Shown here: one piece after another, positions 7,344-15,724 of the stretch
Layout of the letters: each line of letters opens with the position of its first letter
How positions within the stretch are numbered: position 1 is the stretch's first letter
NCBI GenBank assembly: GCA_007693325.1
Contig: REDW01000055.1
Coordinates: forward strand, 1-46,433
Reading direction: 5' to 3'
Length of the DNA stretch: 46,433 nucleotides
Source of the DNA: Spirochaetaceae bacterium
Lineage (GTDB): Bacteria > Spirochaetota > Spirochaetia > DSM-27196 > PWMO01
Position numbers and translations under genes: made by a program
Notes under the pieces: generated by a model
The model's input: the letters and a program-made list of their open reading frames with translations, nothing else
Databases searched by the model: none
Told to the model about the DNA's origin: nothing

Positions 7344-9490
7344 TGAATTTAATGAAGTGGACAAAGACGCCGGTTGACGCAGATCTGGTACGCGAATTGT
7401 CTCAGACTCACCGTCTGGAGTTGCTGCCCGCCGCCATCCTGGTGCGTCGTGGATTGACCGAGCCGCAGGATCTGCTCTACTTCCTGGAGAAAGATCCGCA
7501 GTACCTGCACAATCCTTTCCTGTTTGAAGAGATGGAGGACGCAGTTGACCGCATCCTGACCGCCAAAGCCGAAGGTGAGAAAGTGCTGGTATTCGGAGAC
7601 CGCGATGCCGACGGGATTACCAGCATATCGATTCTGGTGCAGACTTTGCGCGAGTTGGCTATTGAGGTCAGCTGGGCCCTGCCGCTGGGTGACGAGCCCT
7701 ACGGGCTGACCGTGGAGACCGTCGAACGCTTTGCTGCCGCTGACGGCAGCTTGATAGTGGCTGTTGACTGCGGAATCACCAACACCATCGAGATCGCACG
7801 CGCTGCAGAGCTGGGGATCGATGTAATCGTGGTTGACCATCACAACCCTCAACCGGAGATCCCCGCCGCGGTGGCAATCATCAATCCCAAGATGTCGGAT
7901 AGCGGTTATCCGTTTGCCGGCCTGTGCGGCTGCGCGCTGGCCGCCAAGCTGCGCTGGGCGCTGCAGCTGGCACAGACCGAGCTCTACAAGCAGACCGTCT
8001 GCCTGCTCAACGTCAGACCGGGAAACGACACCGTCATCATCGACGCCGTGAAGCTCGAGAACCTGGTAGAAATCGAGCGCATATCCGAGACGGTTGTACC
8101 GGGCATGGTAGGGATTGAAGACACGCGAATTGGCGCATTTCTGCACGGGCACGAAGTCATCGCCTACGATGCCGCGGCGCAGGAGCGCATGATTCGGCGG
8201 GTCTTCGGCAATCGCGTGGACGTGGCGTTGCTCGATGCCGCCCCGGAGGTGTGGAAGGTCTTCCCGGCGCTCGAAGGGCGCAGCTTGCTCAAGATGCTGG
8301 AAAGCTCCAAGCTGCCGCGCTACCGCAGTCGCCGGCCGGAAGAGATCGACGTGTTCGTAGCGCTGTTTTCGCTCTATATGCAGAAACGTGTACCCGCTCT
8401 GGAGACCGCCTACAGCGCAGTCAGTGACCTGATCGCTCTGGGAACAATCGCCGATATGATGCCGCTGCGTGACGAAAACCGCATCCTGGTGCGCATGGGG
8501 CTCAGTGCAATGCGAGAAGCGCCGCGGCCGGGGCTGTTGGCGCTCATTGAGCGCCAGGGGCTGCTGGGCAAAACTATTACCTGTCAGGACATCGGCTACC
8601 AGCTGGCGCCGGTGATCAACGCGTCGGGGCGCATGGGAGAGCCGGACAAGGCAGTCCGGCTTTTCCTGTCGCAGGACAGCGCCGAGATTGCAGCGCTTGT
8701 GGAGCTGGTTGTAGAGCTCAACGTGCGCCGTCGCGAAATAGGTGACCAGGCATGGAACCGTATCCAGCCCGAGGCGCGCGCCAGTCTGGAGACGTTTGGT
8801 GGAAAGCTGGTAGTGGTACGCGACGACGAGCTACACCGTGGCATAACCGGAATCCTCGCCGGCCGGCTCTGCCGTCAGTTTCGCGCACCGGCGATTGTGA
8901 TGACAAGTGCAAACGGCAAGACCGTTGGATCTGTTCGCAGCGTGCGCGGATTCCTGGCTACCGAGTTCCTGCGGCAGTTCGAAGACTTGCTCGACGAGTG
9001 GGGCGGTCACGATCCGGCCGCCGGTTTTGCACTGCCCTCGGAACGGGTGCCGGGCTTTCTGGAGCGCGCCGCCGGCGTTGCCGGCTCAATTCAGCTGCAC
9101 GATGAGGATCAGGACGTGCTGATCGACGCCGAGATCCCGCACTCGCACATGACACCGGCGCTGCACGATATCGTTGACTCGCTGTCGCCGTACGGTCAGG
9201 AGAATGCGCCACTGGTATTCCTGGTGCGCCGCGCCCGGCTGGCACGGCTTGACTTCATGGGGCGCGAAGAACAGCATCTGCGCATGACCCTGTCGGTTGG
9301 CAGCTTCAAGTGGCCGGCGGTATTCTGGAATGCGGCGGAGCGTGTCAACGTTGATTTCAGCCTCGATGACGTTGTGGATGTGGTATTCCGTCTGGAAAAG
9401 AACTATTTTCAGAATAGAGAGAACACGCAGCTGAGCGTGGTCGATATTGCCCGAACCGGTAGCAATACCGGAACCGAGAATGCAGAGTAG
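7343..9490 (+). CDS. recJ: single-stranded-DNA-specific exonuclease RecJ
   Basis: RecJ degrades single-stranded DNA 5' to 3' in RecF-pathway recombination and mismatch repair. The DHH-family motifs are present: DRDADG at residues 86-91, DCG at 142-144, DHH at 165-167 and GTIADMMPL at 367-375. DHHA1-type sequence follows (INASGRMGEPDKA and GGHDPAAGFAL), then a C-terminal OB-like part. Between about residues 205 and 355 lies some 120-130 residues more than a standard RecJ has, so this 715-residue protein is longer than the usual 560-580. The start ATG at 7343 overlaps the upstream stop; starts further 5' would lie inside the phosphorylase gene. recO, recJ and mutL are all in this window but in separate units. 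Confidence 0.92.
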   Translation: MNLMKWTKTPVDADLVRELSQTHRLELLPAAILVRRGLTEPQDLLYFLEKDPQYLHNPFLFEEMEDAVDRILTAKAEGEKVLVFGDRDADGITSISILVQTLRELAIEVSWALPLGDEPYGLTVETVERFAAADGSLIVAVDCGITNTIEIARAAELGIDVIVVDHHNPQPEIPAAVAIINPKMSDSGYPFAGLCGCALAAKLRWALQLAQTELYKQTVCLLNVRPGNDTVIIDAVKLENLVEIERISETVVPGMVGIEDTRIGAFLHGHEVIAYDAAAQERMIRRVFGNRVDVALLDAAPEVWKVFPALEGRSLLKMLESSKLPRYRSRRPEEIDVFVALFSLYMQKRVPALETAYSAVSDLIALGTIADMMPLRDENRILVRMGLSAMREAPRPGLLALIERQGLLGKTITCQDIGYQLAPVINASGRMGEPDKAVRLFLSQDSAEIAALVELVVELNVRRREIGDQAWNRIQPEARASLETFGGKLVVVRDDELHRGITGILAGRLCRQFRAPAIVMTSANGKTVGSVRSVRGFLATEFLRQFEDLLDEWGGHDPAAGFALPSERVPGFLERAAGVAGSIQLHDEDQDVLIDAEIPHSHMTPALHDIVDSLSPYGQENAPLVFLVRRARLARLDFMGREEQHLRMTLSVGSFKWPAVFWNAAERVNVDFSLDDVVDVVFRLEKNYFQNRENTQLSVVDIARTGSNTGTENAE

Positions 9491-9520
9491 CGCGATATTT
9501 TCGCGTAGCGAGAGGAGTTT

Positions 9521-10492
9521 GTGTTCCGAAATACCGTCAGGAATCTAGTGTTTAGCGGTGTGGCACTGTTGTGTGCGCAACCGGCAGCAGCGATACAGAT
9601 ACACGTGCCGAGTGAGGTCGAGCGCGGTGAGCCGTTGGTTGTCCACCTGCAAGCCGGAGTAGAGGTAGTACAATTGCGAGCGGCGCTCTACCGTGCCAAC
9701 GGCGACCGCGTAACGGCTGCCGGAGGATACCGCACCACCACGGTTCGTGACGTTGAGGTCTGGGTATCGTTGCTCGGTATTCCGTCTACACTGGCTCCCG
9801 ATGAGTACCTGCTGGAAGTTGTTGCGTCCACCGAACACGGTGAGGAAATAACGCGTACACGCAGCATCACGGTCAGACCGCGGCAGTTTGCCTCGATGCG
9901 CATCGCCCTCAACCGCGCTATGAGCGATCTTCGTGAAACACCTGATCCGCGCCGCATCGAGCAGGCGCGGCAGATCATTGCGCTGGTGGCCACTCACAAC
10001 CCGCAGCGCGTTTACAACGAGGGTGAATTCATCGTTCCGGTGGAGAATGCCCGCGTCAGCGCCGACTACGGTGACCGCCGGATCTTCGATTACGCTGACG
10101 GCAACGAGGCACAATCGATCCACTTCGGCATCGACCTTGCCGCGCCAACGGGAACAACGGTAGTGGCCTCCGGGGCGGGAAGGGTGGTGTTTGCCGCTGA
10201 CCGCATAATTACCGGAAAGTCGGTGGTTATCGAGCACCTTCCGGGTGTATTTGGGCTGTACTATCACCTGGACCGGCTTGACGTTGAGGAGGGTGAACTG
10301 GTTCGGCGCGGGCAGCCGATCGGCACCGTCGGTATGACCGGGTTGGCAACCGGTCCGCATCTGCACTGGGAGTTCCGCATTGCCGGGGTCCCCGTTGACC
10401 CGCAAGCCTTCCTGGAGCGACCTCTGGTTGACAAACGCGCGATCTTCCGTAAAATACTCCACAGTACTACCGCAGATACGGAAAGGGGGTGA
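9521..10492 (+). CDS. exported M23 (LytM-type) metallopeptidase
   Basis: The 323-residue protein starts at a GTG with AGAGGAG just upstream and has a signal peptide (FRNTVRN, a hydrophobic run, then PAAA). After a region that looks like a beta-sandwich comes a complete M23 domain: [12 protein letters not shown] holds the first His and Asp zinc ligands, and [12 protein letters not shown] holds the HxH motif. [22 protein letters not shown] between them is typical of the family. All catalytic residues are present, so it is likely an active periplasmic peptidoglycan endopeptidase rather than a regulatory dLytM. Its stop overlaps the rpsU start, an unusual pairing of a cell-wall enzyme with a ribosomal protein. 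Confidence 0.9.
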   Translation: MFRNTVRNLVFSGVALLCAQPAAAIQIHVPSEVERGEPLVVHLQAGVEVVQLRAALYRANGDRVTAAGGYRTTTVRDVEVWVSLLGIPSTLAPDEYLLEVVASTEHGEEITRTRSITVRPRQFASMRIALNRAMSDLRETPDPRRIEQARQIIALVATHNPQRVYNEGEFIVPVENARVSADYGDRRIFDYADGNEAQSIHFGIDLAAPTGTTVVASGAGRVVFAADRIITGKSVVIEHLPGVFGLYYHLDRLDVEEGELVRRGQPIGTVGMTGLATGPHLHWEFRIAGVPVDPQAFLERPLVDKRAIFRKILHSTTADTERG

Positions 10493-10707
10493 TGTTAATC
10501 GCCTATATACGAGTTGATGACAGCGAACCGCTTGAGAAAGCCATCAAACGCTTCAAGCGTATGGTAGAGAAGGAAGGAATCATTCGCGAGTGGAAGAAGC
10601 GCGAGTATTTCGAGAAACCTTCGACTATCAAGAACAGGAAGCGCAAGTCGATGGAGCGTAAGCTCCTGAAGAAGCAGCGTAAGCTGCAAGCGATGAAGAA
10701 CTACTGA
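10492..10707 (+). CDS. rpsU: 30S ribosomal protein S21
   Basis: This is a 71-residue, very basic protein with the S21 pattern: [24 protein letters not shown], an acidic/basic helical middle ([13 protein letters not shown]), and a Lys/Arg-rich tail. S21 sits at the anti-Shine-Dalgarno end of 16S rRNA in the small subunit and helps initiation. The ATG at 10492 overlaps the TGA of the M23 gene and has AAGGGGG directly upstream; the GTG at 10489 is less likely. A small hairpin follows the stop at 10710-10723. Confidence 0.93.
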   Translation: MLIAYIRVDDSEPLEKAIKRFKRMVEKEGIIREWKKREYFEKPSTIKNRKRKSMERKLLKKQRKLQAMKNY

Positions 10708-10709
10708 CA

Positions 10710-10723
10710 CGGGATTCTTCCCG
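10710..10723 (+). terminator. short hairpin after rpsU
   Basis: CGGGA and TCCCG form a five-base-pair stem with the loop TTCT just after the rpsU stop. No T-run follows, so it is at best a weak terminator or RNA-processing site that could lower expression of the two genes downstream relative to rpsU. Confidence 0.3.
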
Positions 10724-10730
10724 CGCACCA

Positions 10731-12074
10731 TTGATACAAGACTGGTCCCTCACAAACCAATCCAACTCACCGTACGTGGCGCCGCCACTATGGTGGGTTG
10801 AATCGTCTGAAGTCGAGGCCCCGATTCCCGGCAGGGGGGTTGCGCTGCGCCTCGGCGCAACGGTAGCCGGTGAATCCCCTCCTGCAGCGTTGCTGCTCTA
10901 TCCGGGAAAACGCGCGTTGAGTGTCCGCGGACGCGGCAACAGCGGTAAGGAGAGCAGTTCCCGCTTCTTCGAGGTGGTTCTCAAGGGCGCCGCGCGGCGC
11001 GAACTGAAACCCGGAGGGCTTCTGTTTGCCGCGGCACACGAACAGTACAACACCACAACGGCGTTGGTTTCCTGCGAGAATCTCCAATACAGCGCTACGG
11101 GAAGCGCCTGCAGCGTCAGGATTCCCGACGTTCCACCTGAGGTGGCCGACACGCTGCAGGTTGCGCTGAGCGCGGTTCGACCGTGGGACGATAGACACGC
11201 GCTGCTGCAGCTTACGCGCGCGTTGCCGCTGATACCGGGCTGTGACTATGAACTGCATCAGGGCCGCCGGTGCGGCCGTCTAACGGTTGTGCTGGCGCTG
11301 CCGGCGCACGGTGACGTCAACGCCGCAACGTCGGCTGCTGCCGGGCTGCTGGCAGGCGGTCTGCCGATTGAGCAGGTGACCTACCGCGTATGGGGTATTG
11401 TCGGGCACCTCCCGGCGCAGGAACGCAGCAGCTGGCTGGAGCAGCAGGAGCCGGCGCCGATCGACATCGGTGGCTGGTGGACCGCTCCATCGTTGCTCGA
11501 TCGCTGTGTGGCTGCGCTGCAGCGCGCCGCCAGGCGCCACGAGGGCATCGGTAGCCGTGATGCGGTACGTGTAGTCAGCGAGGTATCGGGTGTGGGCGGT
11601 CCCGCGTTTTCGATGGCGCTTGTCAGCTGGGCTGCCGCCGACGGTACGCTGCTTGTCAAGCGTGACGGGCGATATTTTCCCGCCGATGTAGCCAGAGATC
11701 AGGTCCTGCCGCCGGCCGCACGGCAGTTGCGTCAAGAAATCGAACGCTGTGGGCGCACCGGTTACGACGCGGCTCGCAACCGCCATCCCAACACGCGCGC
11801 GCTGGTTGAATCGCTGCAGCGGCTGGGTTTTGCGGTAGTTCTCGATAACGCGCGTGTGGTTTCTGCGCATGCACTGCAGACGCTTGCCCAGGAGGCTCAG
11901 ACGCATCTATCCGGTTCAGATCGTGAGCTACACCAACGTCAGTTGGCTCAATTGTGGGGGCTTCCGCGCAACAGTGCCCGGGCGGTCACCGCCCGCCTGG
12001 TTGCCGACGGGCTGCTCGAGCGCGCCTCATCGGTACACGTACGGCTGCCGCGTCGCGCGCGGAGGAAGCGGTGA
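10731..12074 (+). CDS. SelB-like protein lacking the GTPase domain (putative)
   Basis: I recognise this only by domain pattern. Residues about 30-180 resemble the beta-barrel domains II and III of selenocysteine elongation factor SelB: a PGRGVALRLG-like entry, PAALLLYPGKRALSVRG, and VVLKGAARRELKPGGLL. The C-terminal 150 residues resemble the SelB winged helices that bind the SECIS hairpin (LPPAARQLRQEIERCGRTGYDAARNR, then QLAQLWGLPRNSARAVTARLVADGLLER). No P-loop or other G motif exists, and the rpsU gene ends 23 nt upstream, leaving no room for one. The start is unclear: the TTG at 10731 is the first usable codon, and a GTG at 10776 is an alternative; neither has a clear ribosome binding site. 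It overlaps the next gene by TGATG. It could be an inactive paralogue or an unrelated winged-helix protein. Confidence 0.55.
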   Translation: MIQDWSLTNQSNSPYVAPPLWWVESSEVEAPIPGRGVALRLGATVAGESPPAALLLYPGKRALSVRGRGNSGKESSSRFFEVVLKGAARRELKPGGLLFAAAHEQYNTTTALVSCENLQYSATGSACSVRIPDVPPEVADTLQVALSAVRPWDDRHALLQLTRALPLIPGCDYELHQGRRCGRLTVVLALPAHGDVNAATSAAAGLLAGGLPIEQVTYRVWGIVGHLPAQERSSWLEQQEPAPIDIGGWWTAPSLLDRCVAALQRAARRHEGIGSRDAVRVVSEVSGVGGPAFSMALVSWAAADGTLLVKRDGRYFPADVARDQVLPPAARQLRQEIERCGRTGYDAARNRHPNTRALVESLQRLGFAVVLDNARVVSAHALQTLAQEAQTHLSGSDRELHQRQLAQLWGLPRNSARAVTARLVADGLLERASSVHVRLPRRARRKR

Positions 12075-12745
12075 TGAGTGGCCGGCGGGCAGCAACGCTG
12101 CTGGTTGCCGCCGCGGTCAGCGCACTGCTGATTGCGTGCACCGGCGCACCGCCGCAGATCGTCAGCGTTGAGGTCAGTTTGGAGTACGTCGACGATCTGG
12201 ATCTCAACCGGCGCTACGAGCAGCTGACGCTGTTTGCGCTGGTGCGCGACGAGGACGGTTTTGGCGACATAAGCGAGTTCTACCTGATTCACGATGAGGC
12301 TGAACTCTACTGGCGCTTTGACGCGCAGAGCTGGACGCATCGTCGTGTAGCGGGGGAAAACTGGGTCGGGTTTTCCGGCCTCAGCATGGCCGGCTGGGAC
12401 GAATTGCCGCGCGGGCAGTACCGCACCGTGGTGATTGACCGCGCCGGGGAACACGATGAGCGCAGCGTATTGATCGATGCGCCGCGGCTATCCAGCGTGC
12501 ACGATCAGCTGCCGCAAATTGACCTCGATGAGCGGAGCATCACAGTGCCCGAGGCCGGTGGTTCGCTGCTGGTTGTGTCCGATGATGAGGACTCCGGCGA
12601 GACCTCTGTAACCCCCGAGCGAACGCTGGCGGGCGGACGGTACCCGCTCGACGGGCTGGCTCATAGCGACTCCGCCGGCAGAAGCTACCTCTACGTGCCG
12701 CTGGGTTCGTACTACGGTTCGTTAACCGGACCCATTCGACGCTGA
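12074..12745 (+). CDS. putative lipoprotein of unknown function
   Basis: The 223-residue protein has an Arg-Arg N-terminus, a hydrophobic stretch and a lipobox ending LLIAC, so it is probably lipid-anchored. The mature part is rich in beta-type sequence and acidic residues (for example VVSDDEDSGE) with no motif I recognise. The start ATG overlaps the upstream TGA and has GGAGGAAG a few bases earlier; the longer frame lies inside the upstream gene. It is the last gene of the operon that begins at 6003. Its end overlaps the end of the convergent ParB-like gene by 34 bp. Confidence 0.75.
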   Translation: MSGRRAATLLVAAAVSALLIACTGAPPQIVSVEVSLEYVDDLDLNRRYEQLTLFALVRDEDGFGDISEFYLIHDEAELYWRFDAQSWTHRRVAGENWVGFSGLSMAGWDELPRGQYRTVVIDRAGEHDERSVLIDAPRLSSVHDQLPQIDLDERSITVPEAGGSLLVVSDDEDSGETSVTPERTLAGGRYPLDGLAHSDSAGRSYLYVPLGSYYGSLTGPIRR

Positions 12746-13644
12746 CTGTTGTCCTTGCCGAAGAATGAGCGGATACGTTGCCACAGCGTCGTACCGTAGC
12801 GCAATGAAAACTGACGTGTGACTTCGCTTACCGGATAGTCGGCCCCAAACCGATCCTTTAGAAGATGCCAGCGCTTCACAATCCACATGTACAGATCAGC
12901 GTGGGTGCGGCCGGGGAATCGAGTCATGATTCGTTCGGCCTCTATTGTATCGACTACCGGGCGGAATACGTTGAGATACCACGACACCAGCGCCTTGTCG
13001 AACGGGATCTCCTCGCTGATTCCCTGGTTGATGAAGTACTTGTGACCGTGGATATGCTGCAGTACTTCGTCGTAACGGCCGGTTGCAGTGAAGACGAGGG
13101 TATAGTCAGGAACCAACCGCGCGAAGCGTGTCTGCTCGTAGAACATCGACTTCTCGTAGGCGATGACAGCGCGGGTGAGCTCTTCGCGCGACATACTCGG
13201 GTCCAGCGTGATTGCCGATGAAAGCGATGTGACCTCGGCGTCGACGGCGCCGACGCCCTGCGCCTTGGCTACCGATACGCGGTGGTTTCCGTCGCGTACA
13301 AAGTAGAGTCCGCCGATTTCGTAGAGGCGCACCGGCGGCAGGATCACGTCCTGCAGGTGGGCCTTGTCGATACTGACCCAGCGGTGTTTTAGGTAGTCGT
13401 GGCGCGGTAGAAAGCTCTTGCTGAAATCGCGGTAGCGCCCTTCGCTGCCAACTATCTGCGATATTTCGATAGTCTGCATGCCGCGGTAGGTCTCGCCGCG
13501 CGGACGGAGCACCTGCTTGACTTCGTTCAGTGACAGCAGTTCCTGATTCTGCGCCGAGAGTGCGTTCATGATGCGGTGCAGAGTCTCGTGCAGGCGCGCC
13601 CGGTTGAAATCCTCGCGAGCTTCGTGGTCAACGATACTGCTCAT
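12712..13644 (-). CDS. ParB-like nuclease-fold protein
   Basis: The 310-residue protein carries the ParB/sulfiredoxin-type core: VRLYEIGGLYFVRDGNHRVSVAKAQG, where DGNHR is the signature, followed by an alpha-helical region. The N-terminus (ALSAQNQELLSLNEVKQVL) looks helical. It lacks the partner ParA and obvious DNA-binding repeats of a true chromosome partition ParB, so a regulatory role is more likely; the function is unknown. The ATG at 13644 has AGGAG 8 nt upstream and lies inside the end of the metallophosphoesterase gene (17-nt overlap), so the two are co-translated. Confidence 0.7.
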   Translation of the reverse strand: MSSIVDHEAREDFNRARLHETLHRIMNALSAQNQELLSLNEVKQVLRPRGETYRGMQTIEISQIVGSEGRYRDFSKSFLPRHDYLKHRWVSIDKAHLQDVILPPVRLYEIGGLYFVRDGNHRVSVAKAQGVGAVDAEVTSLSSAITLDPSMSREELTRAVIAYEKSMFYEQTRFARLVPDYTLVFTATGRYDEVLQHIHGHKYFINQGISEEIPFDKALVSWYLNVFRPVVDTIEAERIMTRFPGRTHADLYMWIVKRWHLLKDRFGADYPVSEVTRQFSLRYGTTLWQRIRSFFGKDNSQRRMGPVNEP

Positions 13645-14326
13645 TGCATGGCTCCTGTGGCGGGCTGGCGGTGTCCAGAACAAAGTGGCTGTAGACGTTT
13701 ATTACCGTGGTGCCGTCTACCACCGTGACGCGCCTGGCGTTCAGATCGTACAGATGCACGTGCCCGTGCAGCAGGTAGCACGGCTGGAAGCGCCTGATGA
13801 ACCAGCGGAACGCGCGGAAACCAGTATGGCAGCGGTCTGGCTTATCGTGAACACCGTATGGTGAGGCGTGCGTCAGCAGGATGTCCAGATAGCGTCCGTG
13901 AACCAGGCGGTTCCACAGCAGGCGTGGCACCATGGCAAGAATCTGGCGGTACATCTCGCGTTCACTGAACTGATTTTTCCCCGCATTATAGCGTAGACTG
14001 CCGCCGAGACCCGCAATCAGCATGCCCTTTGTCCGCACTACTCTGCGGTGAACGTGGGTTGATCCAAAGGTGTTGCAAAGACGGAAATTGATATCCCCGG
14101 AATCGCGTATATGGGCGGATTGACGGCGGAAGTTCTCCAGCTGCGACAGGTTATGATTGCCGAACACAAACAGGACTGGAGTATTGAAGCTGCTGGCAAG
14201 AAAGCCGAGGTAATCCATCGGCAGGTCGCCGGCGCTGAGGACCAGGTCAACGTCGCTGAAGTGTTTGCGAACGTTGGTGCTATAGACAAGTGGATCTACG
14301 TGATCTGACACGCACAGGATCTTCAT
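13628..14326 (-). CDS. calcineurin-like metallophosphoesterase
   Basis: A 232-residue single-domain phosphoesterase. The metal-binding motifs are in order: SDHVDP (residues 7-12), GDLP (33-36), GNHN (57-60), LTHASPYG and HGHVH. The SD-x-x-D first motif instead of the commoner D-x-H matches a known subgroup of bacterial calcineurin-like proteins. No signal peptide is seen, so it is cytoplasmic; its substrate (nucleotide, phosphodiester or protein) cannot be predicted. It lies between the TPR/Mrr-like gene, whose stop is 12 nt upstream of its ATG, and the overlapping ParB-like gene. Confidence 0.87.
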   Translation of the reverse strand: MKILCVSDHVDPLVYSTNVRKHFSDVDLVLSAGDLPMDYLGFLASSFNTPVLFVFGNHNLSQLENFRRQSAHIRDSGDINFRLCNTFGSTHVHRRVVRTKGMLIAGLGGSLRYNAGKNQFSEREMYRQILAMVPRLLWNRLVHGRYLDILLTHASPYGVHDKPDRCHTGFRAFRWFIRRFQPCYLLHGHVHLYDLNARRVTVVDGTTVINVYSHFVLDTASPPQEPCNEQYR

Positions 14327-14338
14327 CTCAGAGCAGTC

Positions 14339-15694
14339 TCACAGTTCAATGTGCGCCAGGAACTCCTGCAGTCTGTCCTTATTGTAGAGATCTATAGGAC
14401 GCGACTCAGCAAAACCGTGCGCGGTACGCGAGAACGTGGAGCTGCACACCAGCGCACCGCGGTTGACCGACTGCTTTTTCATCTCCTCGTGTAATACGCG
14501 GACCGTGCCCTCGTCGATAACCTCGGTTCCGCGCAGGAAGCGAATCAGAATCGGAAGGTTGCGGGTATTGCGCCACTTTGACTGCGGCTCCATAGCCACG
14601 ATCTCGCAACCGTTGTCTATGTTGGACACGTCGCGTGCGGTAAGCCCCATTGTCGCGGTGAGCTTGCGGCAGATTTCGCAGAACTCCGCGGCACTGCTGG
14701 TGAGGTAATCCTTGATGCGGTCATCGTGGCGCATTTCCTGGTACTGGCTGAGCTTCTCGGCCACATCGCGAAACCCGGGCTTCTTCTGGTAGACCTTCTC
14801 CCATTGTTCAATCGCCGGCTCGATACGGCGGGTCTTCTCGTAAGCAACGGCCAGAAAATAGCGCGCAAACAGTGTCTCGGGCGCCGAGTCATTTTCGGAG
14901 TGCTTGATTGCGCGTTCGAGCTCCGCGCCGGCGCGATCGTAGTCTCCCAGCGCCAGTAACGAACTGCCGCGTTCAACCAGCGCTTTGAGTTTAAGCTCGG
15001 GATCTTTGGATGCCTTCTCAAACGCCGACATCGCCGCGGTATGGTCCTTGAACTCTTTGTGGATCTTGCCTATGTAGAACCAGGCGCGGTAGTTCTCTGC
15101 GTCCAGCCGCACCGCGGAGTCGAGGTAGCCTTTGGCCTCTGCATGGCGCTTGGCGCGAAACAGCAGCGATCCGAGGCCGGAGTACGCCTGTGAGTGGCGT
15201 GAATCCAGCTCAACGGCCTTTTTGTAGAGCTGTGCGGCTTTCTCTGAGCGGTTGCGATCCTCGAACAGCCGGCCGGCACGATAGTAGTACTCGGCGTTGT
15301 GCGGATCTTTGCGGATCAGAACCAGGTATTCCTTGAGCGCTTCTTCGGGTTGATTGAATTTTGCGTAAAGATCTGCTATCTTCTCCCTGAAGGGTACTTC
15401 ATTGACAACGCCCTCGAACTGGCCGATATCATTGACAGTCTTGAACTCCATCAGAGCCAGTTCGGCTTTGTTTTCGGCCTGGTAGGCCAGCCCTAACAGA
15501 TAGTGAGCACCGGGGTCGCGCGGGTCCCTGGCTAGAATCGCTTTGGCAATCCGGATTGCCTGGGTGGTTTTTCCCTGTTTTATCAGGTTCTGCAGGGCGG
15601 CTACTTTCTTCGGAGCCAGGATGGACTTGACTACAAAAAAGGTAATCAAACCCACGGCCGCACCGAGGATTATAATGAGGACAATTATGCCCAT
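14339..15694 (-). CDS. membrane-anchored TPR protein with possible Mrr-type endonuclease-like domain
   Basis: The 451-residue protein has one N-terminal transmembrane segment (MGIIVLIIILGAAVG onwards). Six or more TPR repeats follow from about residue 40 to 330 (for example AEYYYRAGRLFEDRNRSEKA). The C-terminal 110 residues include LPILIRFLRGTEVIDEGTVR and NRGALVCSSTFSRTAHGFAE, then a short leucine-rich end. That resembles the Mrr/restriction-endonuclease fold, where G-x-LV-x-S-x-x-F-x-x-x-A is common, but the catalytic D-QxK pattern is not clear. The ATG at 15694 was chosen over a TTG at 15736 because it starts at the membrane helix; neither has a strong ribosome binding site. Only 30 nt separate it from the divergent TPR gene. 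Confidence 0.7.
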   Translation of the reverse strand: MGIIVLIIILGAAVGLITFFVVKSILAPKKVAALQNLIKQGKTTQAIRIAKAILARDPRDPGAHYLLGLAYQAENKAELALMEFKTVNDIGQFEGVVNEVPFREKIADLYAKFNQPEEALKEYLVLIRKDPHNAEYYYRAGRLFEDRNRSEKAAQLYKKAVELDSRHSQAYSGLGSLLFRAKRHAEAKGYLDSAVRLDAENYRAWFYIGKIHKEFKDHTAAMSAFEKASKDPELKLKALVERGSSLLALGDYDRAGAELERAIKHSENDSAPETLFARYFLAVAYEKTRRIEPAIEQWEKVYQKKPGFRDVAEKLSQYQEMRHDDRIKDYLTSSAAEFCEICRKLTATMGLTARDVSNIDNGCEIVAMEPQSKWRNTRNLPILIRFLRGTEVIDEGTVRVLHEEMKKQSVNRGALVCSSTFSRTAHGFAESRPIDLYNKDRLQEFLAHIEL

Positions 15695-15724
15695 GGCAAT
15701 ACCGTAGGTGTAAGAGAGTAGAAC

